Shown piece by piece: positions 39,968 through 49,577 of a stretch of 49,594 bases of DNA. This DNA comes from a candidate division WWE3 bacterium. Its GTDB lineage: Bacteria > Patescibacteriota > WWE3 > UBA101185 > UBA10185. Position 1 is the first letter of the stretch. Every line of letters starts with the position of its first letter. The stretch is from contig QZJF01000007.1 of assembly GCA_003599255.1 (NCBI GenBank), positions 1 to 49,594 of the forward strand, read 5' to 3'. Position numbers and translations under genes: made by a program. The notes beneath the pieces are model-generated. The model did not search any database. It was given only the letters and a program-made list of their open reading frames with translations, and had not been told where the DNA came from.

Positions 39968-42245
39968 GGCACTTCGTCGTAAAGTTTCATTGGCGCTTGG
40001 AATTGATACGTCTGAATTTCAGAAGGGAGTTGCTGTTGCAGAACAAAGGTGGTCGAAATTCACATCGACTCTGAAAAGCACTTCGCTTCAATTAACATTG
40101 TTAGGAGCAGCTGTTGCTGGGTATGCTTACTCATTTAACAAGATGTTTATTGAGCCAAACAAGCAAATCGAGATGTTTCGAGCTTCATTGACAACCTTGT
40201 ACAAGTCGTCTGAAATTGCTGAAAATCAATTGAGATGGATTTTTGAATTTGCCAAGAAAACTCCGTTTGAAGTTCCAGGGCTTGTAGAAGCATCAATTCA
40301 ATTAAAGGCATTTGGCCTTGACGCGCAGAAGTGGTTGCCTTTAATGGGTGAACTTGCTGCTGGAATGGGTAAACCTGTTGACCAAGCGATTGACGCTCTT
40401 GGCAAGTTGGCATCTGGTTTGACTGGCATTGCTGTGCGTCAGTTTCAGTATTTGGGTATAGGTAGAGAACTTTGGCAAAAGTATGGTATTGAATTTGAGA
40501 AGTCTGGTGAAGCAGTAACGAGTCATCAAAAGATGATGGAAGTCTTGATTCAAATGGTTACTGACAGATTTGGTGGTGGGATGCAGCGAATGTCCCATAC
40601 AATGACTGGTGTGTTGTCGAACATTTCAGATGCTTGGTGGCAATTCAGAATCAAAGTTGGAGAGGGGGTGTTCAAATACATTCGCGAGGATGTGAGAAAG
40701 TTTCTTGAGTGGATTGACCAAATGGACAAGATTGGGAAACTTGATGAGTGGGCTAGTAAGATAGGTCAGAAATTCAAGGAAATGTATGAGTGGATTAGGA
40801 AGTTTGCATCTGAGAATGCTCAGCAGTTCAAGGAGTTCATAAAAACAGTTGGTTGGTTGTTTGAAAAAGGGGCAAAGTACGTTGACGAAATACTGATAGT
40901 GATGGTAATGCTTAGAGCAGTGAAGATTGCTAAAGAATTTGCTGCTGTTATAAGTGCAATTCCTCTAATTGCGGGCGGTTCTGGTTTAGGTCTTCTTGTG
41001 ACGGCAACAGGTGCTGCATACCTCTTGAATCAGCCACCAGCGCCAGGTGAGGGATACACCCCAAGGCAATCGAGAAGTGCAACAGGAAGATTTTATAAAA
41101 ATCAATTTGATATTGGGGTCATGCCTTCAGGAATTCCAGTACCTGGTCTAAGTTTGGAGACAATCAGAGTTCAAACTTCTAAAGGGTTTCAATCAACTCC
41201 GCGGGGCTCAGGATTTGTAGGTGAGTTTGACCTTGAGTCAATGACTCAGCTTGAGAAGAAATCTATTAGTGAAACTAAACAAACTGCAGCCGAAGATGTC
41301 AAGATTTGGGAAGCCTCTAACGAACAAAAAAGGGAGTTTAGTGAGAAGTTTTGGAAAGAAATGCAGACGAAATACGATGAAAGTAAAAAGGCTGAACAAG
41401 AATTGAAGCAAAAGGCGTGGGAGGAGGACATATATCGAATTGAAGCACAACTGGGCTATGAAAGAATGTATGCTGACTTATCTTCTGGCTTAGTTGATGA
41501 AACTACTACCAGAAAACTGGAAGCAAACTTGAACCTTCAGGAACGTCTTCGTGAAATCAGTGAGATGCAGTACTTGAGTGAGGAGCAGCGAGATGAGTTG
41601 ATTATGCTTGCACACTTGAATCACCTTGACACTATTCGTGATGTAGACAGCAAGGCTTATCAAGAAAAAGTTGACAACTTGGCAAAGTACACTCAAGTTT
41701 TCACACGCTCGTACTCAATACTCGGACGAGAATTTGGCAAGTTTGCTGCTGGTGAGATGAAGATGAGAACAATGTTAAAGAACGCAGCAATTGCTGGTAT
41801 TCAAGAAATGTTAATTGCTGAACTTGAGCGAATTGCTCAGGAGGCATCAATCAAATCTGCTTATGCGCTTGCTGAAGGGTTGCTTGGAAATCCGAAGGCT
41901 TTCCTTGCTGCAGCTAAGTATGCTGCTGTTGCAGTTGCTGCAGGAGGCGCTGCTTCTTTTGCATCGACGAAACTTGACCAGTGGACTGCTGGAACTGCAG
42001 GTGAGGAAGCTGAAATGGGTAACTACGCTGCTGAGCGTCGGAGCGGTTCTCACACTTATGGGGGCACTACTCGTGGCACACCAATGAATGTGTATATTTC
42101 ACCTGTAATAACAATTAATGGGCAAACCATTTTCATTGGAAACGGAACTGTTGAGGAACTCTACAGCGGAATTGCAGATGTTTCTACAAGGGCAGTTAAG
42201 CAGGCGATTGAGGATGGGGAAATCAATTTGAGTAAGGTTTCGTAA
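39960..42245 (+). CDS. tail tape measure protein (761 aa)
   Basis: A long, mostly helical protein with typical tape-measure features: an N-terminal region (TFxKGVAVAEQRWSKF-like heptads), the segment KTPFEVPGLVEASIQLKAFG, a hydrophobic central region (about 320-360, AAVISAIPLIAGGSGLG) and charged coiled coils after it. It determines tail length; 761 residues at roughly 0.15 nm each gives a tail of the order of 110 nm. It follows the chaperone pair, as expected. Confidence 0.85.
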   Translation: MGEALRRKVSLALGIDTSEFQKGVAVAEQRWSKFTSTLKSTSLQLTLLGAAVAGYAYSFNKMFIEPNKQIEMFRASLTTLYKSSEIAENQLRWIFEFAKKTPFEVPGLVEASIQLKAFGLDAQKWLPLMGELAAGMGKPVDQAIDALGKLASGLTGIAVRQFQYLGIGRELWQKYGIEFEKSGEAVTSHQKMMEVLIQMVTDRFGGGMQRMSHTMTGVLSNISDAWWQFRIKVGEGVFKYIREDVRKFLEWIDQMDKIGKLDEWASKIGQKFKEMYEWIRKFASENAQQFKEFIKTVGWLFEKGAKYVDEILIVMVMLRAVKIAKEFAAVISAIPLIAGGSGLGLLVTATGAAYLLNQPPAPGEGYTPRQSRSATGRFYKNQFDIGVMPSGIPVPGLSLETIRVQTSKGFQSTPRGSGFVGEFDLESMTQLEKKSISETKQTAAEDVKIWEASNEQKREFSEKFWKEMQTKYDESKKAEQELKQKAWEEDIYRIEAQLGYERMYADLSSGLVDETTTRKLEANLNLQERLREISEMQYLSEEQRDELIMLAHLNHLDTIRDVDSKAYQEKVDNLAKYTQVFTRSYSILGREFGKFAAGEMKMRTMLKNAAIAGIQEMLIAELERIAQEASIKSAYALAEGLLGNPKAFLAAAKYAAVAVAAGGAASFASTKLDQWTAGTAGEEAEMGNYAAERRSGSHTYGGTTRGTPMNVYISPVITINGQTIFIGNGTVEELYSGIADVSTRAVKQAIEDGEINLSKVS

Positions 42246-42246
42246 T

Positions 42247-43404
42247 ATGTGGGAGATTGGGGTTGCTTACCCGATTTACAATCATACTTTCAGATATCGA
42301 AAGGTGGTTGAAGGAACTCTTCTTGCCAACGCCAATGCAGGTGCGTCGTCAATTTCTGTTTCAATACCTACAGGGAATCCAACTGTTTCTTCACTGTTTG
42401 GTTCGTGTGGAGATACAACTAAGTTTGTTCCCTCCCTTCTTGATAGAGTTGTCATTGGGAAGTCTACGAGGGTTGCTTACTTGAATGCTGTTGAGGAAGT
42501 AAAGGTCTTATCTGTTAGTGGTTCAACCATCACACTTTACAATTCGTTGACAAACGGGTTCAATTTGGGAGACTCAATTTCATTGTATGGGGTTGGCTGT
42601 CCTGATGGTTGGGTTTTTAATTCTGGAACTGAAGTTTTGAGGAGTTTGGTGTTTAATGAGTATGGAGGAAAGGATGACCTTTGTTCATTTGGAGTTGGAA
42701 TAGTTGCTGGAAGCCCTTCAGGTTCAATCAGAGCGGATTTAGCACTAACTAAGTTAATCCCGAATATGCCTCACGAGTTGAATTTTCACTACAAAAGGCA
42801 CTCAGTCGGGTCTGCATGTCAAGTCGAATTGCACGAGAATAATGGAATTTCTGGAGCGACGGTTACGGCGCCATTAACAACAACCTTGAGCTGGACTGAG
42901 AGTTCAAATTCGTTTACTTCCAACATCGTTCAGAATGACAATTCTTTGATTAGGTTGAGATGGCCAACATCTGGGTTTTCCTCATTGCAAGTAATAGACT
43001 GCCTTGTCTTACAATTTGGAGCACACTTTACGACTGGGGCTTCTTATATTTTTAATCAGGTTCCGGACTCCGATGTTAACATCTTCGATTTGACAGAAAA
43101 GAAAAGTAACTTTTTGACTTCTGGTTATTCGAGGCAGCATCTACTTGCAGGTAAGGTGGTTGAGTCAAAGCGCCACGCTTTATCATGTTCCTTCACGAAC
43201 ATCCCAAGTGAGACTTATCACCTATTTCAGGTTTTGTCAGCGTACTCGCTGTGGCAAAACAAGGGGTTCTTGATTGCTCTTAAAACTGGTATTCCTGAAC
43301 TGCCACCAATTCTTGTGGGGTTGATGGAATTGTCAGAAGTCAGGTCGTCTGCTTGGGCTTTTTCGGAGAAAAGTTTTACACTGAAATTTGAGGAAGTTTT
43401 GTAA
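42247..43404 (+). CDS. minor tail protein (385 aa)
   Basis: A beta-rich protein following the tape measure, the position of distal tail proteins. It opens with GVAYPIYNHTFRYRK and contains a beta domain SSISVSIPTGNPTVSS, then a C-terminal domain with the repeated FLIALKTG pattern. It shares overall layout with the next gene (PxYNxxF start, GASSISV/GVSSIQV segment, FWQDRGCK/LWQNKGF segment), so the two are paralogous distal tail proteins. Confidence 0.68.
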   Translation: MWEIGVAYPIYNHTFRYRKVVEGTLLANANAGASSISVSIPTGNPTVSSLFGSCGDTTKFVPSLLDRVVIGKSTRVAYLNAVEEVKVLSVSGSTITLYNSLTNGFNLGDSISLYGVGCPDGWVFNSGTEVLRSLVFNEYGGKDDLCSFGVGIVAGSPSGSIRADLALTKLIPNMPHELNFHYKRHSVGSACQVELHENNGISGATVTAPLTTTLSWTESSNSFTSNIVQNDNSLIRLRWPTSGFSSLQVIDCLVLQFGAHFTTGASYIFNQVPDSDVNIFDLTEKKSNFLTSGYSRQHLLAGKVVESKRHALSCSFTNIPSETYHLFQVLSAYSLWQNKGFLIALKTGIPELPPILVGLMELSEVRSSAWAFSEKSFTLKFEEVL

Positions 43405-44537
43405 TGGCCTTTCAATTGTCTGTGGCGTGGCCTCCGGTTTACAATTATTCATTTGATATGCCAACGAAGTTGAAAAGCACACTTGCTGCTGGAGTGACAG
43501 CTGGCGTATCAAGCATTCAAGTTACTGCGTCAAATTGGAGTCAGTACATTGTCAGAGGGGACTTTGTAGTTCTTGGAGCGTCGTCAGCAACAGGTCACCT
43601 TGGAAAGACTGAGGTTGTTCAAGTTAGTGATGGTACAACCAATCCATTCACTACAGTGGCACCAACGGTGAATGCCTATAGCGCGGGCGATTCTGTTGAG
43701 GTTTTCGGAAGTCGCGTGGCAGGCGGTTGGCAATTCAACGGAGATGCTTCACTGATTGGAACTGGGATATATCAATTTCTCGGAGACCCTTATTCGGTTG
43801 GATTTGATGTTGATGGGTGTCTTCAGAGACTGAGTAAGACTGTCGGCACTACTAATTCTTACTTGAATCATGCTCTTGAAGACCATTTCTTAATGAACAC
43901 CTTTCACAGGGCAATGTGCTACTACAAGTTAGTTGATGTAGTGAGTTCACCTTTTTTTGCAATGACTGACGGTGCTGGAACTTACGGTTCAGCTGCCTTG
44001 AGTAGTGGTGAGGGAAAGAGCGTTATTTCGATTCTTTCCGCTGGAAGTGTTCCAGCAAGCACTCCTCAATTATATTTTCAGATGGGGTCAACTAATGTGT
44101 TCACTGCATTGTATATTGACTTAGTGACGGTTGGGCATGCTAAGTTGACTTCAGGCGCTGGAGTAGGGTACATTTCCCTTCCTACGTCAATTCTTGGTTC
44201 AATTGACTGCTCATTCAAGGTTCGAGTTCGGCCTTCTTTTTTCGTTAATTCACTCGGCGTTTCTGGTTTTAAGCAGACGTTGAAGCATAAGTCTTCTGTA
44301 GCCATTTCACTTGAGTTTGAAGCGAATAATGACACTATCAGGGACTTGGAAGTGCTGAAATTTTGGCAGGACAGGGGATGCAAGTTGATTCTTGAAAATG
44401 ACATTGGTTCCGGTTCAACTTTGAGTTTGCAGAGTAAAGTAGCACCGCTGATTCTCGGAACTATCGATTACTCAATCAACAAGAGATTCTGGAATCAAAA
44501 TCTGAATAGAGTGAACTTTACCTTTGAAGGGGAATGA
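43404..44537 (+). CDS. minor tail protein, paralogue of 42247-43404 (377 aa)
   Basis: Starts with AWPPVYNYSFDM and shares with the upstream gene the VSSIQV beta segment, the GGWQFNGDA segment (compare DGWVFNSGT) and the terminal FWQDRGCKLILE segment (compare LWQNKGFLIALK). It is likely to form part of the distal tail or baseplate ring with its paralogue. The start overlaps the upstream stop (TAATG). Confidence 0.68.
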   Translation: MAFQLSVAWPPVYNYSFDMPTKLKSTLAAGVTAGVSSIQVTASNWSQYIVRGDFVVLGASSATGHLGKTEVVQVSDGTTNPFTTVAPTVNAYSAGDSVEVFGSRVAGGWQFNGDASLIGTGIYQFLGDPYSVGFDVDGCLQRLSKTVGTTNSYLNHALEDHFLMNTFHRAMCYYKLVDVVSSPFFAMTDGAGTYGSAALSSGEGKSVISILSAGSVPASTPQLYFQMGSTNVFTALYIDLVTVGHAKLTSGAGVGYISLPTSILGSIDCSFKVRVRPSFFVNSLGVSGFKQTLKHKSSVAISLEFEANNDTIRDLEVLKFWQDRGCKLILENDIGSGSTLSLQSKVAPLILGTIDYSINKRFWNQNLNRVNFTFEGE

Positions 44538-44540
44538 TTA

Positions 44541-47500
44541 GTGTCAATTTCAAGCATAGCGAATCAGTCGTACTTGGACTACTTCATCAAAGTCTACATT
44601 CAGGATGACAATTCAAAGTGGATTGACTTCACTGATAGAACTTCTTACATTGGCTTTCGGGGTGTTGACCGGGTAATGAACTTACAATCAGTCAAATACA
44701 CTGTTGAGAAGGAATTTGGACTTTTACAAACTACTACACAGAGAATAACGTTTGACAACTCCGATAACTTCTTTTCAAAGCCATTTCCTACTACACTGAA
44801 AACTACTGATAGCAACACCGCTTCGTTTTTGAAGACCTCCAATTACAATCATTCAGTACTCTTCAAACACAAATTGAAGGTTACAGCATGCTTTTATGAT
44901 AAGAGTGCTGGCATTGGTTTAGCAACAATAACCTCGCACCAACAGGTCACCCCTCTGTTCGAGTTTACTCTTGGAACATTCATTTTGGACGAGTTTTCAC
45001 TGGACTTTTCCAGTCGAACAATCACATTTGCAGTAAAAGGCCTTGAGGCACCTTTGATGAAAGTTGATGCATCAAAAATCAAAGATGGCAATAGTTGGTA
45101 TCAAAACAGGCCAGTATCGTTTTTGATTTCCGAGTTGTTGAAGCTTTACTACATGGATTCCGATGGGCAGTTGCCCGACACTTACAGTATTGAGAGGAAT
45201 CTATCGACTCCGACGATTGACGGGTCATTGATTTTGTCTCACTTTGGAAGACCACCAGAGTGGGATGGTTCGAGGTGGAGAAATGATGGATTGTATACTC
45301 GTGCAATCTGTTGGGCTGACTTGAGTATAAGCGGAACCAGAGGGCGTTTGTATTTGGGGTGCGATGATGAACTTTGGGAGTGGAACCCTGATACTGATGA
45401 GTACACTTTAATTGATGACTCAACCATTTACGCCCTCAATCCTAACGCCAAAATCAAGAAAATCATTGTAGGGTCTTCGCAACAATTGTACATTGTAGCG
45501 TGGCAGGATGAGTCCGATTATTCAAAGAATACCTTTACAGATTTTAATGCCAGTAGGCCGTGTTACATCCTGATTTACAACGGTTCTACCTTGACGTACT
45601 TGACGACGACTGAAATTTGGTCTTGCATTTACTTGGTGCATTGGTCGAACGTTTCTGCTGGAGGAGTTGGCGCTGGAATTGGACAAATTTATAGTGGAAC
45701 CTGTGGTGAAAACAAAACTGTTCCGTTTCCACAAGCTGTGTATTACTTGGAGTTTGACCCGTCGGTGTCTTTGAATGTTATCGGAACGAGTCCGACTGCT
45801 GGAATTTGGGACAACTTGTCAACGATTTTGACGCCAATTTACAAACCTGATACTGGATATGTCGGTGTGGCCAAGTATTACGTTCCAGAGAAGACGATTG
45901 GGTTGTGGCATTTCGACTCTATTTTCACCACAAAAGGGAGATTGATGTGGTCTTATGGCGTACCTTATCAAGTTGTGCGGAGTTCGCAGGGCGGCGTGGA
46001 GAAATTGTTCATGTTTGAGCACCTCGGGGTGAGTTATAGCGGCGCAACGCCAACTGAGATTTTCTACTTGAAGAGGGTGTTGATGAGCACTGGTGCTACC
46101 ACCACGTGGGGGATTGGAACGGATTTTGTTCCAGTATGCTTATGGAAGAAATCCCTGACGTCGAATTACGTTATGATGTCTGTGATGAGTTTCGACGTTG
46201 CTGGGACTGGCGACGCTAACAGAAACAATAACGTCATCTTGCGATTCGACGAGACTACTGGAGTGATAACCAACATCGGCAACTTCACATCAGTTGTAAG
46301 TGGAGATGATTTGTATTGGACGTTATTTGAAGTTTGTGAACTAGGAACGTCGGGGTTCGCCGTAGCCTCGTGCTATAACAGGAAGACGAGAGTCTTCCAG
46401 TTGCTGTGGGTGAGCAACAGCGAGTTTTTCGGGTACTTATTCAATTCAAGCGTGATTGCGACCAGTTTGAATCAATACAAGCAACTTCACTACGATTCGG
46501 CGAGTAATAAGGTGTATTGTTACGAGGTGAACGCTGGGAGAGTAGTATCAGTAAATATTTCGGGTGTGATGACCATTGAAGCATCAGGTTCATCAGCAGT
46601 TGAAGGCGATTACAACATTCTGTCGAGTTTGACGAGTAGAACAGATGTTTCTTCATCAGCACCGGTAATTTACGGCATATCATCCCCAACTTATCCACCG
46701 GAGACTCAGGATACTTACCCGAATGGGAAGTTTTACTTATTCCAACTCGCAAATGAAATCACAGACAGAATTGAATTGGCGGATTTCTCTGATAAGAAGT
46801 CATGGGATGCTATCAAACTCCTTACTCAAGCAAGCAATTCAATTGCATTTTTCGATGAGAATGGAAACTTTGTGCTGAAGAAAAGGCTTGTATCGAGTGG
46901 AACTGCAGACTTCTCAATAGGAAATCAAGGAGGTTCTGTTGAAAATGTCATTGACGTTAAGGTCACTTCCGGTGAGACTGAGATTTTCAACTACTGCGCT
47001 ATTGAACCAGGTAGGGTCACATATGAATTGCCCAACGAGGATGCTATAACTCTCGTTGCTCGAAATGACAATGAGTATGGTGATGGGGTTAGTGAAGTGC
47101 CTTTTGTTCCTTATGACATTGACCAGCGTGATGCTTTGACTAAAGTGGTGCGCGCGGTTTGTGTAGTTGGTGGAACTACAACCGATGGATTGAGTCGATT
47201 TAAGTATGCAATAACGAATGAGAAGATTTCAGCATTTTTGACTCAAGATGCTGGTGTGGCAGATGTCACTTACTACTTATCATCAGTATTTGGGGGAGAC
47301 GACGTTGCAAGCGGGGTGAATGTCGGCGACTTTGCTTCGGTGATTCATCCAACTTCGGGCGCCGAGTTGATTAGGACGATAACAACTGTTTCACTATTAA
47401 ACAACACGATAACATTGGCGTCAACTTTTGGAGTTGCCCTCAATCGAAAGACAGAAATATCGATTCTCAAGGCATTTCAAACTGCAAGCAACACGAAATC

Positions 47501-48254
47501 ATCGTGGTCGGATGAGGGCGTTGCATACTTGACTGCCAATTTGACTGCTACCGTTGCCACAGTCAACTCCCTTGATGGGTTGTCGGTTGGCACAGTAGTG
47601 AAATTCAAGTCTGGAACTACTTATTCATCTGAATATCGAATAACGGCAGTTAATAAGTTGCTCAATCAGTTCACCATTGACTCTGCCGTGCCAAGTACGA
47701 TTTCTTCAGGTGCTGTTGTTCTTGCTTGGTATTCTCCTATTGATAACGTCGCTTACCCGTCACAACTTGAAATAGGAGGCTCGAGGGTGTTTTTACAATT
47801 TCGAACTCCTGAAGGAGGGACTGCTGAGAGTGATTTCACGAAAACTTTCAAACCCGGTGATAGGATAACGATTGATTGTCCCGGCCTGCAATTGAATTCA
47901 GATTCAACATCAAAACAGGTGGCAGTCAATGTAACTTCAGAGTCAAAGTACCAAAGGCTAGAATTCCCAACTATTTCGAATTCCTTCATTCATGCGGTGT
48001 TAGCGAAGGAGTTTGCAAGGTACATTGTGAATTACTACAAAGACCCAACATACAGTATTGAGTTAACAATTCCTCTTGCGCCGGAGTTGAAATTGGTGAA
48101 CAATTCGGGTGAATTAGTTCGAATTGATGTTTACTTACCAGAAGTGTTTCCATTTTCTGAAGGTGGAATACAACAGTGTCACGTTAGAGGAATTGAGCAC
48201 AATCTCTCAAATCGAACGACGAGGCTTAGTTTGAAAGCTGTCGAGGCCTATTAA
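44541..48254 (+). CDS. tail hub/receptor-end protein (1237 aa)
   Basis: The largest tail protein after the minor tail genes, the position of the central hub or tip protein. A GTG start has AAGGGGA ahead. The N-terminal domain (about 1-230, DYFIKVYIQDDNSKW) resembles hub domains of siphovirus tip proteins. A central beta-propeller-like region with Trp-rich blades (about 235-730) follows, then a C-terminal hub continuation (SIAFFDENGNFVLKKRL; about 745-1237) that completes the fold. It probably contacts the host surface and starts DNA release. Confidence 0.7.
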   Translation: MSISSIANQSYLDYFIKVYIQDDNSKWIDFTDRTSYIGFRGVDRVMNLQSVKYTVEKEFGLLQTTTQRITFDNSDNFFSKPFPTTLKTTDSNTASFLKTSNYNHSVLFKHKLKVTACFYDKSAGIGLATITSHQQVTPLFEFTLGTFILDEFSLDFSSRTITFAVKGLEAPLMKVDASKIKDGNSWYQNRPVSFLISELLKLYYMDSDGQLPDTYSIERNLSTPTIDGSLILSHFGRPPEWDGSRWRNDGLYTRAICWADLSISGTRGRLYLGCDDELWEWNPDTDEYTLIDDSTIYALNPNAKIKKIIVGSSQQLYIVAWQDESDYSKNTFTDFNASRPCYILIYNGSTLTYLTTTEIWSCIYLVHWSNVSAGGVGAGIGQIYSGTCGENKTVPFPQAVYYLEFDPSVSLNVIGTSPTAGIWDNLSTILTPIYKPDTGYVGVAKYYVPEKTIGLWHFDSIFTTKGRLMWSYGVPYQVVRSSQGGVEKLFMFEHLGVSYSGATPTEIFYLKRVLMSTGATTTWGIGTDFVPVCLWKKSLTSNYVMMSVMSFDVAGTGDANRNNNVILRFDETTGVITNIGNFTSVVSGDDLYWTLFEVCELGTSGFAVASCYNRKTRVFQLLWVSNSEFFGYLFNSSVIATSLNQYKQLHYDSASNKVYCYEVNAGRVVSVNISGVMTIEASGSSAVEGDYNILSSLTSRTDVSSSAPVIYGISSPTYPPETQDTYPNGKFYLFQLANEITDRIELADFSDKKSWDAIKLLTQASNSIAFFDENGNFVLKKRLVSSGTADFSIGNQGGSVENVIDVKVTSGETEIFNYCAIEPGRVTYELPNEDAITLVARNDNEYGDGVSEVPFVPYDIDQRDALTKVVRAVCVVGGTTTDGLSRFKYAITNEKISAFLTQDAGVADVTYYLSSVFGGDDVASGVNVGDFASVIHPTSGAELIRTITTVSLLNNTITLASTFGVALNRKTEISILKAFQTASNTKSSWSDEGVAYLTANLTATVATVNSLDGLSVGTVVKFKSGTTYSSEYRITAVNKLLNQFTIDSAVPSTISSGAVVLAWYSPIDNVAYPSQLEIGGSRVFLQFRTPEGGTAESDFTKTFKPGDRITIDCPGLQLNSDSTSKQVAVNVTSESKYQRLEFPTISNSFIHAVLAKEFARYIVNYYKDPTYSIELTIPLAPELKLVNNSGELVRIDVYLPEVFPFSEGGIQQCHVRGIEHNLSNRTTRLSLKAVEAY

Positions 48255-48255
48255 C

Positions 48256-48283
48256 ATCAAAAAAAAATCTCTTTGATTTTTTT
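48256..48283 (+). terminator. AT-rich intrinsic terminator after the tail module
   Basis: ATCAAA pairs with TTTGAT, or alternatively AAAAAAATC (48261-48269) with GATTTTTTT (48275-48283), followed by a T7 run, directly after the hub stop. The stem is weak because it contains almost no G/C, but its place at the end of the tail operon supports termination. Confidence 0.5.
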
Positions 48284-48300
48284 CGTATTCATTATATATT
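48273..48300 (+). promoter_or_regulatory. sigma70-type promoter candidate
   Basis: TTGATT (48273-48278) and TATATT (48295-48300) are spaced by 16 bases and overlap the terminator. It could drive the right-end genes (48390 onward). The TATAAT in the palindrome just downstream is an alternative -10 box. Confidence 0.5.
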
Positions 48301-48337
48301 ACAAATAGGTGAAATGACATTGCTGCCTCCTTTAAAG

Positions 48338-48371
48338 ACAGGGTTGGTTATAATACATAGACCAATCCTGT
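48338..48371. promoter_or_regulatory. inverted repeat enclosing TATAAT, possible operator
   Basis: ACAGGGTTGGT (48338-48348) and ACCAATCCTGT (48361-48371) form an 11-bp inverted repeat with one G/T wobble. The 12-base spacer starts with TATAAT (48349-48354). No good -35 box lies at 16-18 bases upstream, so activator-dependent or repressor-controlled transcription is possible. Confidence 0.5.
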
Positions 48372-48389
48372 GAGAATTAGAAAGAGATT

Positions 48390-48629
48390 ATGCCAGCGTT
48401 AGCGTTTAGAACACTCAACGAAGCGAAATCACATCTTATCAAACTTAAAGCTCGACACAAATTCGAAATTGGAAAGTTTGTAAAGTACTGCCACACTTCG
48501 AATTTAGTTATCTGTCCAGTTTGCATGAGTTTCGACACAAAGCCCATTGATATCTCGGCCTCTTCTGCACTGAATACACCTGTAAAATTTCAATGCACAA
48601 TTTGTCAAGCCGAGTTTTACAAGATATGA
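48390..48629 (+). CDS. small zinc-ribbon protein (79 aa)
   Basis: Two CxxC pairs (CPVC and CTIC, 29 residues apart) form a zinc ribbon, preceded by a basic helix (NEAKSHLIKLKARHKFEIGK). Such proteins bind nucleic acid or assist transcription in phages. The start at 48390 follows AAAGAG. It overlaps the next gene as ATGA. Confidence 0.7.
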   Translation: MPALAFRTLNEAKSHLIKLKARHKFEIGKFVKYCHTSNLVICPVCMSFDTKPIDISASSALNTPVKFQCTICQAEFYKI

Positions 48630-48967
48630 CTCAAGAAGAAGAGCGTCAACTGGCGAATGCACTGTCTTTTCAGATTCGAAAAGCCAATCGAACAATTCTG
48701 CTTATACACACCGACTATTGTTCTTATAGAGCTCGAGCACTTCCTGTAAAATGTGCAGGATGTTCTTCAATGATGCCCTGTCGGCGCTACGCTGAAATCA
48801 TAACACAGATACTTCATACGTCGTCAACTTCATCGATTAAAGCTACTGCGTGGTCTCCGAAAGATGTTGTACTGAAGCAAGATGTGTACTTCCCTACCGC
48901 TAATACTAAACGAAGAAAGCAAGAGGACAGCGATGAAGCCGATTTCGGGATGGATTCAGACATCTAG
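48626..48967 (+). CDS. small Cys-rich protein (113 aa)
   Basis: The ATG at 48626 overlaps the upstream stop. A Cys-rich segment (KCAGCSSMMPCRRYAE) with an earlier DYCSYRAR suggests a metal site. The C-terminus is charged. The last 35 bases overlap the HD gene in another frame. Function unknown. Confidence 0.65.
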   Translation: MTQEEERQLANALSFQIRKANRTILLIHTDYCSYRARALPVKCAGCSSMMPCRRYAEIITQILHTSSTSSIKATAWSPKDVVLKQDVYFPTANTKRRKQEDSDEADFGMDSDI

Positions 48968-49478
48968 CAATACCAAATTCGATTACGAATCTTTTACGAA
49001 GGACAGTGTGAGTGTTGAAGATATAGCGCATTCGTTATCTCATATTTGTAGATTTTGCGGGCATACTCGAGAGTTTTATTCCGTAGCGCAACATTCCGTG
49101 CTGGTTGCTCTTAATGTTAGAGAAGAAAAACACTTCATGCACGCGCTGTTTCACGATGCCTCTGAAGCGTATATATCTGACATCCCACGGCCACTAAAAC
49201 GGAATTTCTATAAATTGCAAGCCTTGGAGCGTCTGATTCTTCGACGAGTTTTCGAAAAGCTTGAGATGTCTGAAACATTGCCGGAGGAAGTTCACTATTG
49301 GGACAATGTTTTGATTGCTACTGAAGCACGTGACTTGTTTAGTTCTTCAGTGGACGACTGGACAAAACAGCTTCCACAGCCCCTAACGTGGTCTATCAGA
49401 CCTTTACCACCGCAAGCAGCTAAGCAGCTCTTTCTTGATGCGTTTTATTCGCATAACTCCGAAAATTTCAAGTGTTGA
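48933..49478 (+). CDS. HD-domain phosphohydrolase (181 aa)
   Basis: A typical small HD-superfamily protein of phages. Motifs are EDIAHSLSHICRFCGH, SVAQHS (His54), LFHDASEAYISDIPRPLK (His74-Asp75) and a later WDNVLIATEARDL. The family, related to YfbR-like 5'-nucleotidases, removes phosphate from nucleotides; in phages it may adjust nucleotide pools or degrade signalling nucleotides. AGAGGA precedes the ATG at 48933. The substrate cannot be inferred from sequence. Confidence 0.82.
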   Translation: MKPISGWIQTSSNTKFDYESFTKDSVSVEDIAHSLSHICRFCGHTREFYSVAQHSVLVALNVREEKHFMHALFHDASEAYISDIPRPLKRNFYKLQALERLILRRVFEKLEMSETLPEEVHYWDNVLIATEARDLFSSSVDDWTKQLPQPLTWSIRPLPPQAAKQLFLDAFYSHNSENFKC

Positions 49479-49508
49479 CGCTGTTTTAGAAATATCCATA
49501 GCACAACA

Positions 49509-49563
49509 AGTTACAACGATTTTCATAAATTCTTTTTGTCTGGTCTTGTAACTCTATATAAAC
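49509..49563. promoter_or_regulatory. inverted-repeat regulatory region at the right end
   Basis: AGTTACAA (49509-49516) and TTGTAACT (49546-49553) form perfect 8-bp arms around a spacer that contains ATTTTCATAAATT (49519-49531). The CTTGTA...TATAAAC motif at 49545-49563 matches 10413-10431. Further TTACAA-like copies follow at the right end (ACTTACAAG, ATACAACC). This looks like an operator or promoter region. On a circular map it would lie just upstream of the first gene. Confidence 0.5.
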
Positions 49564-49577
49564 TAACAACTTACAAG

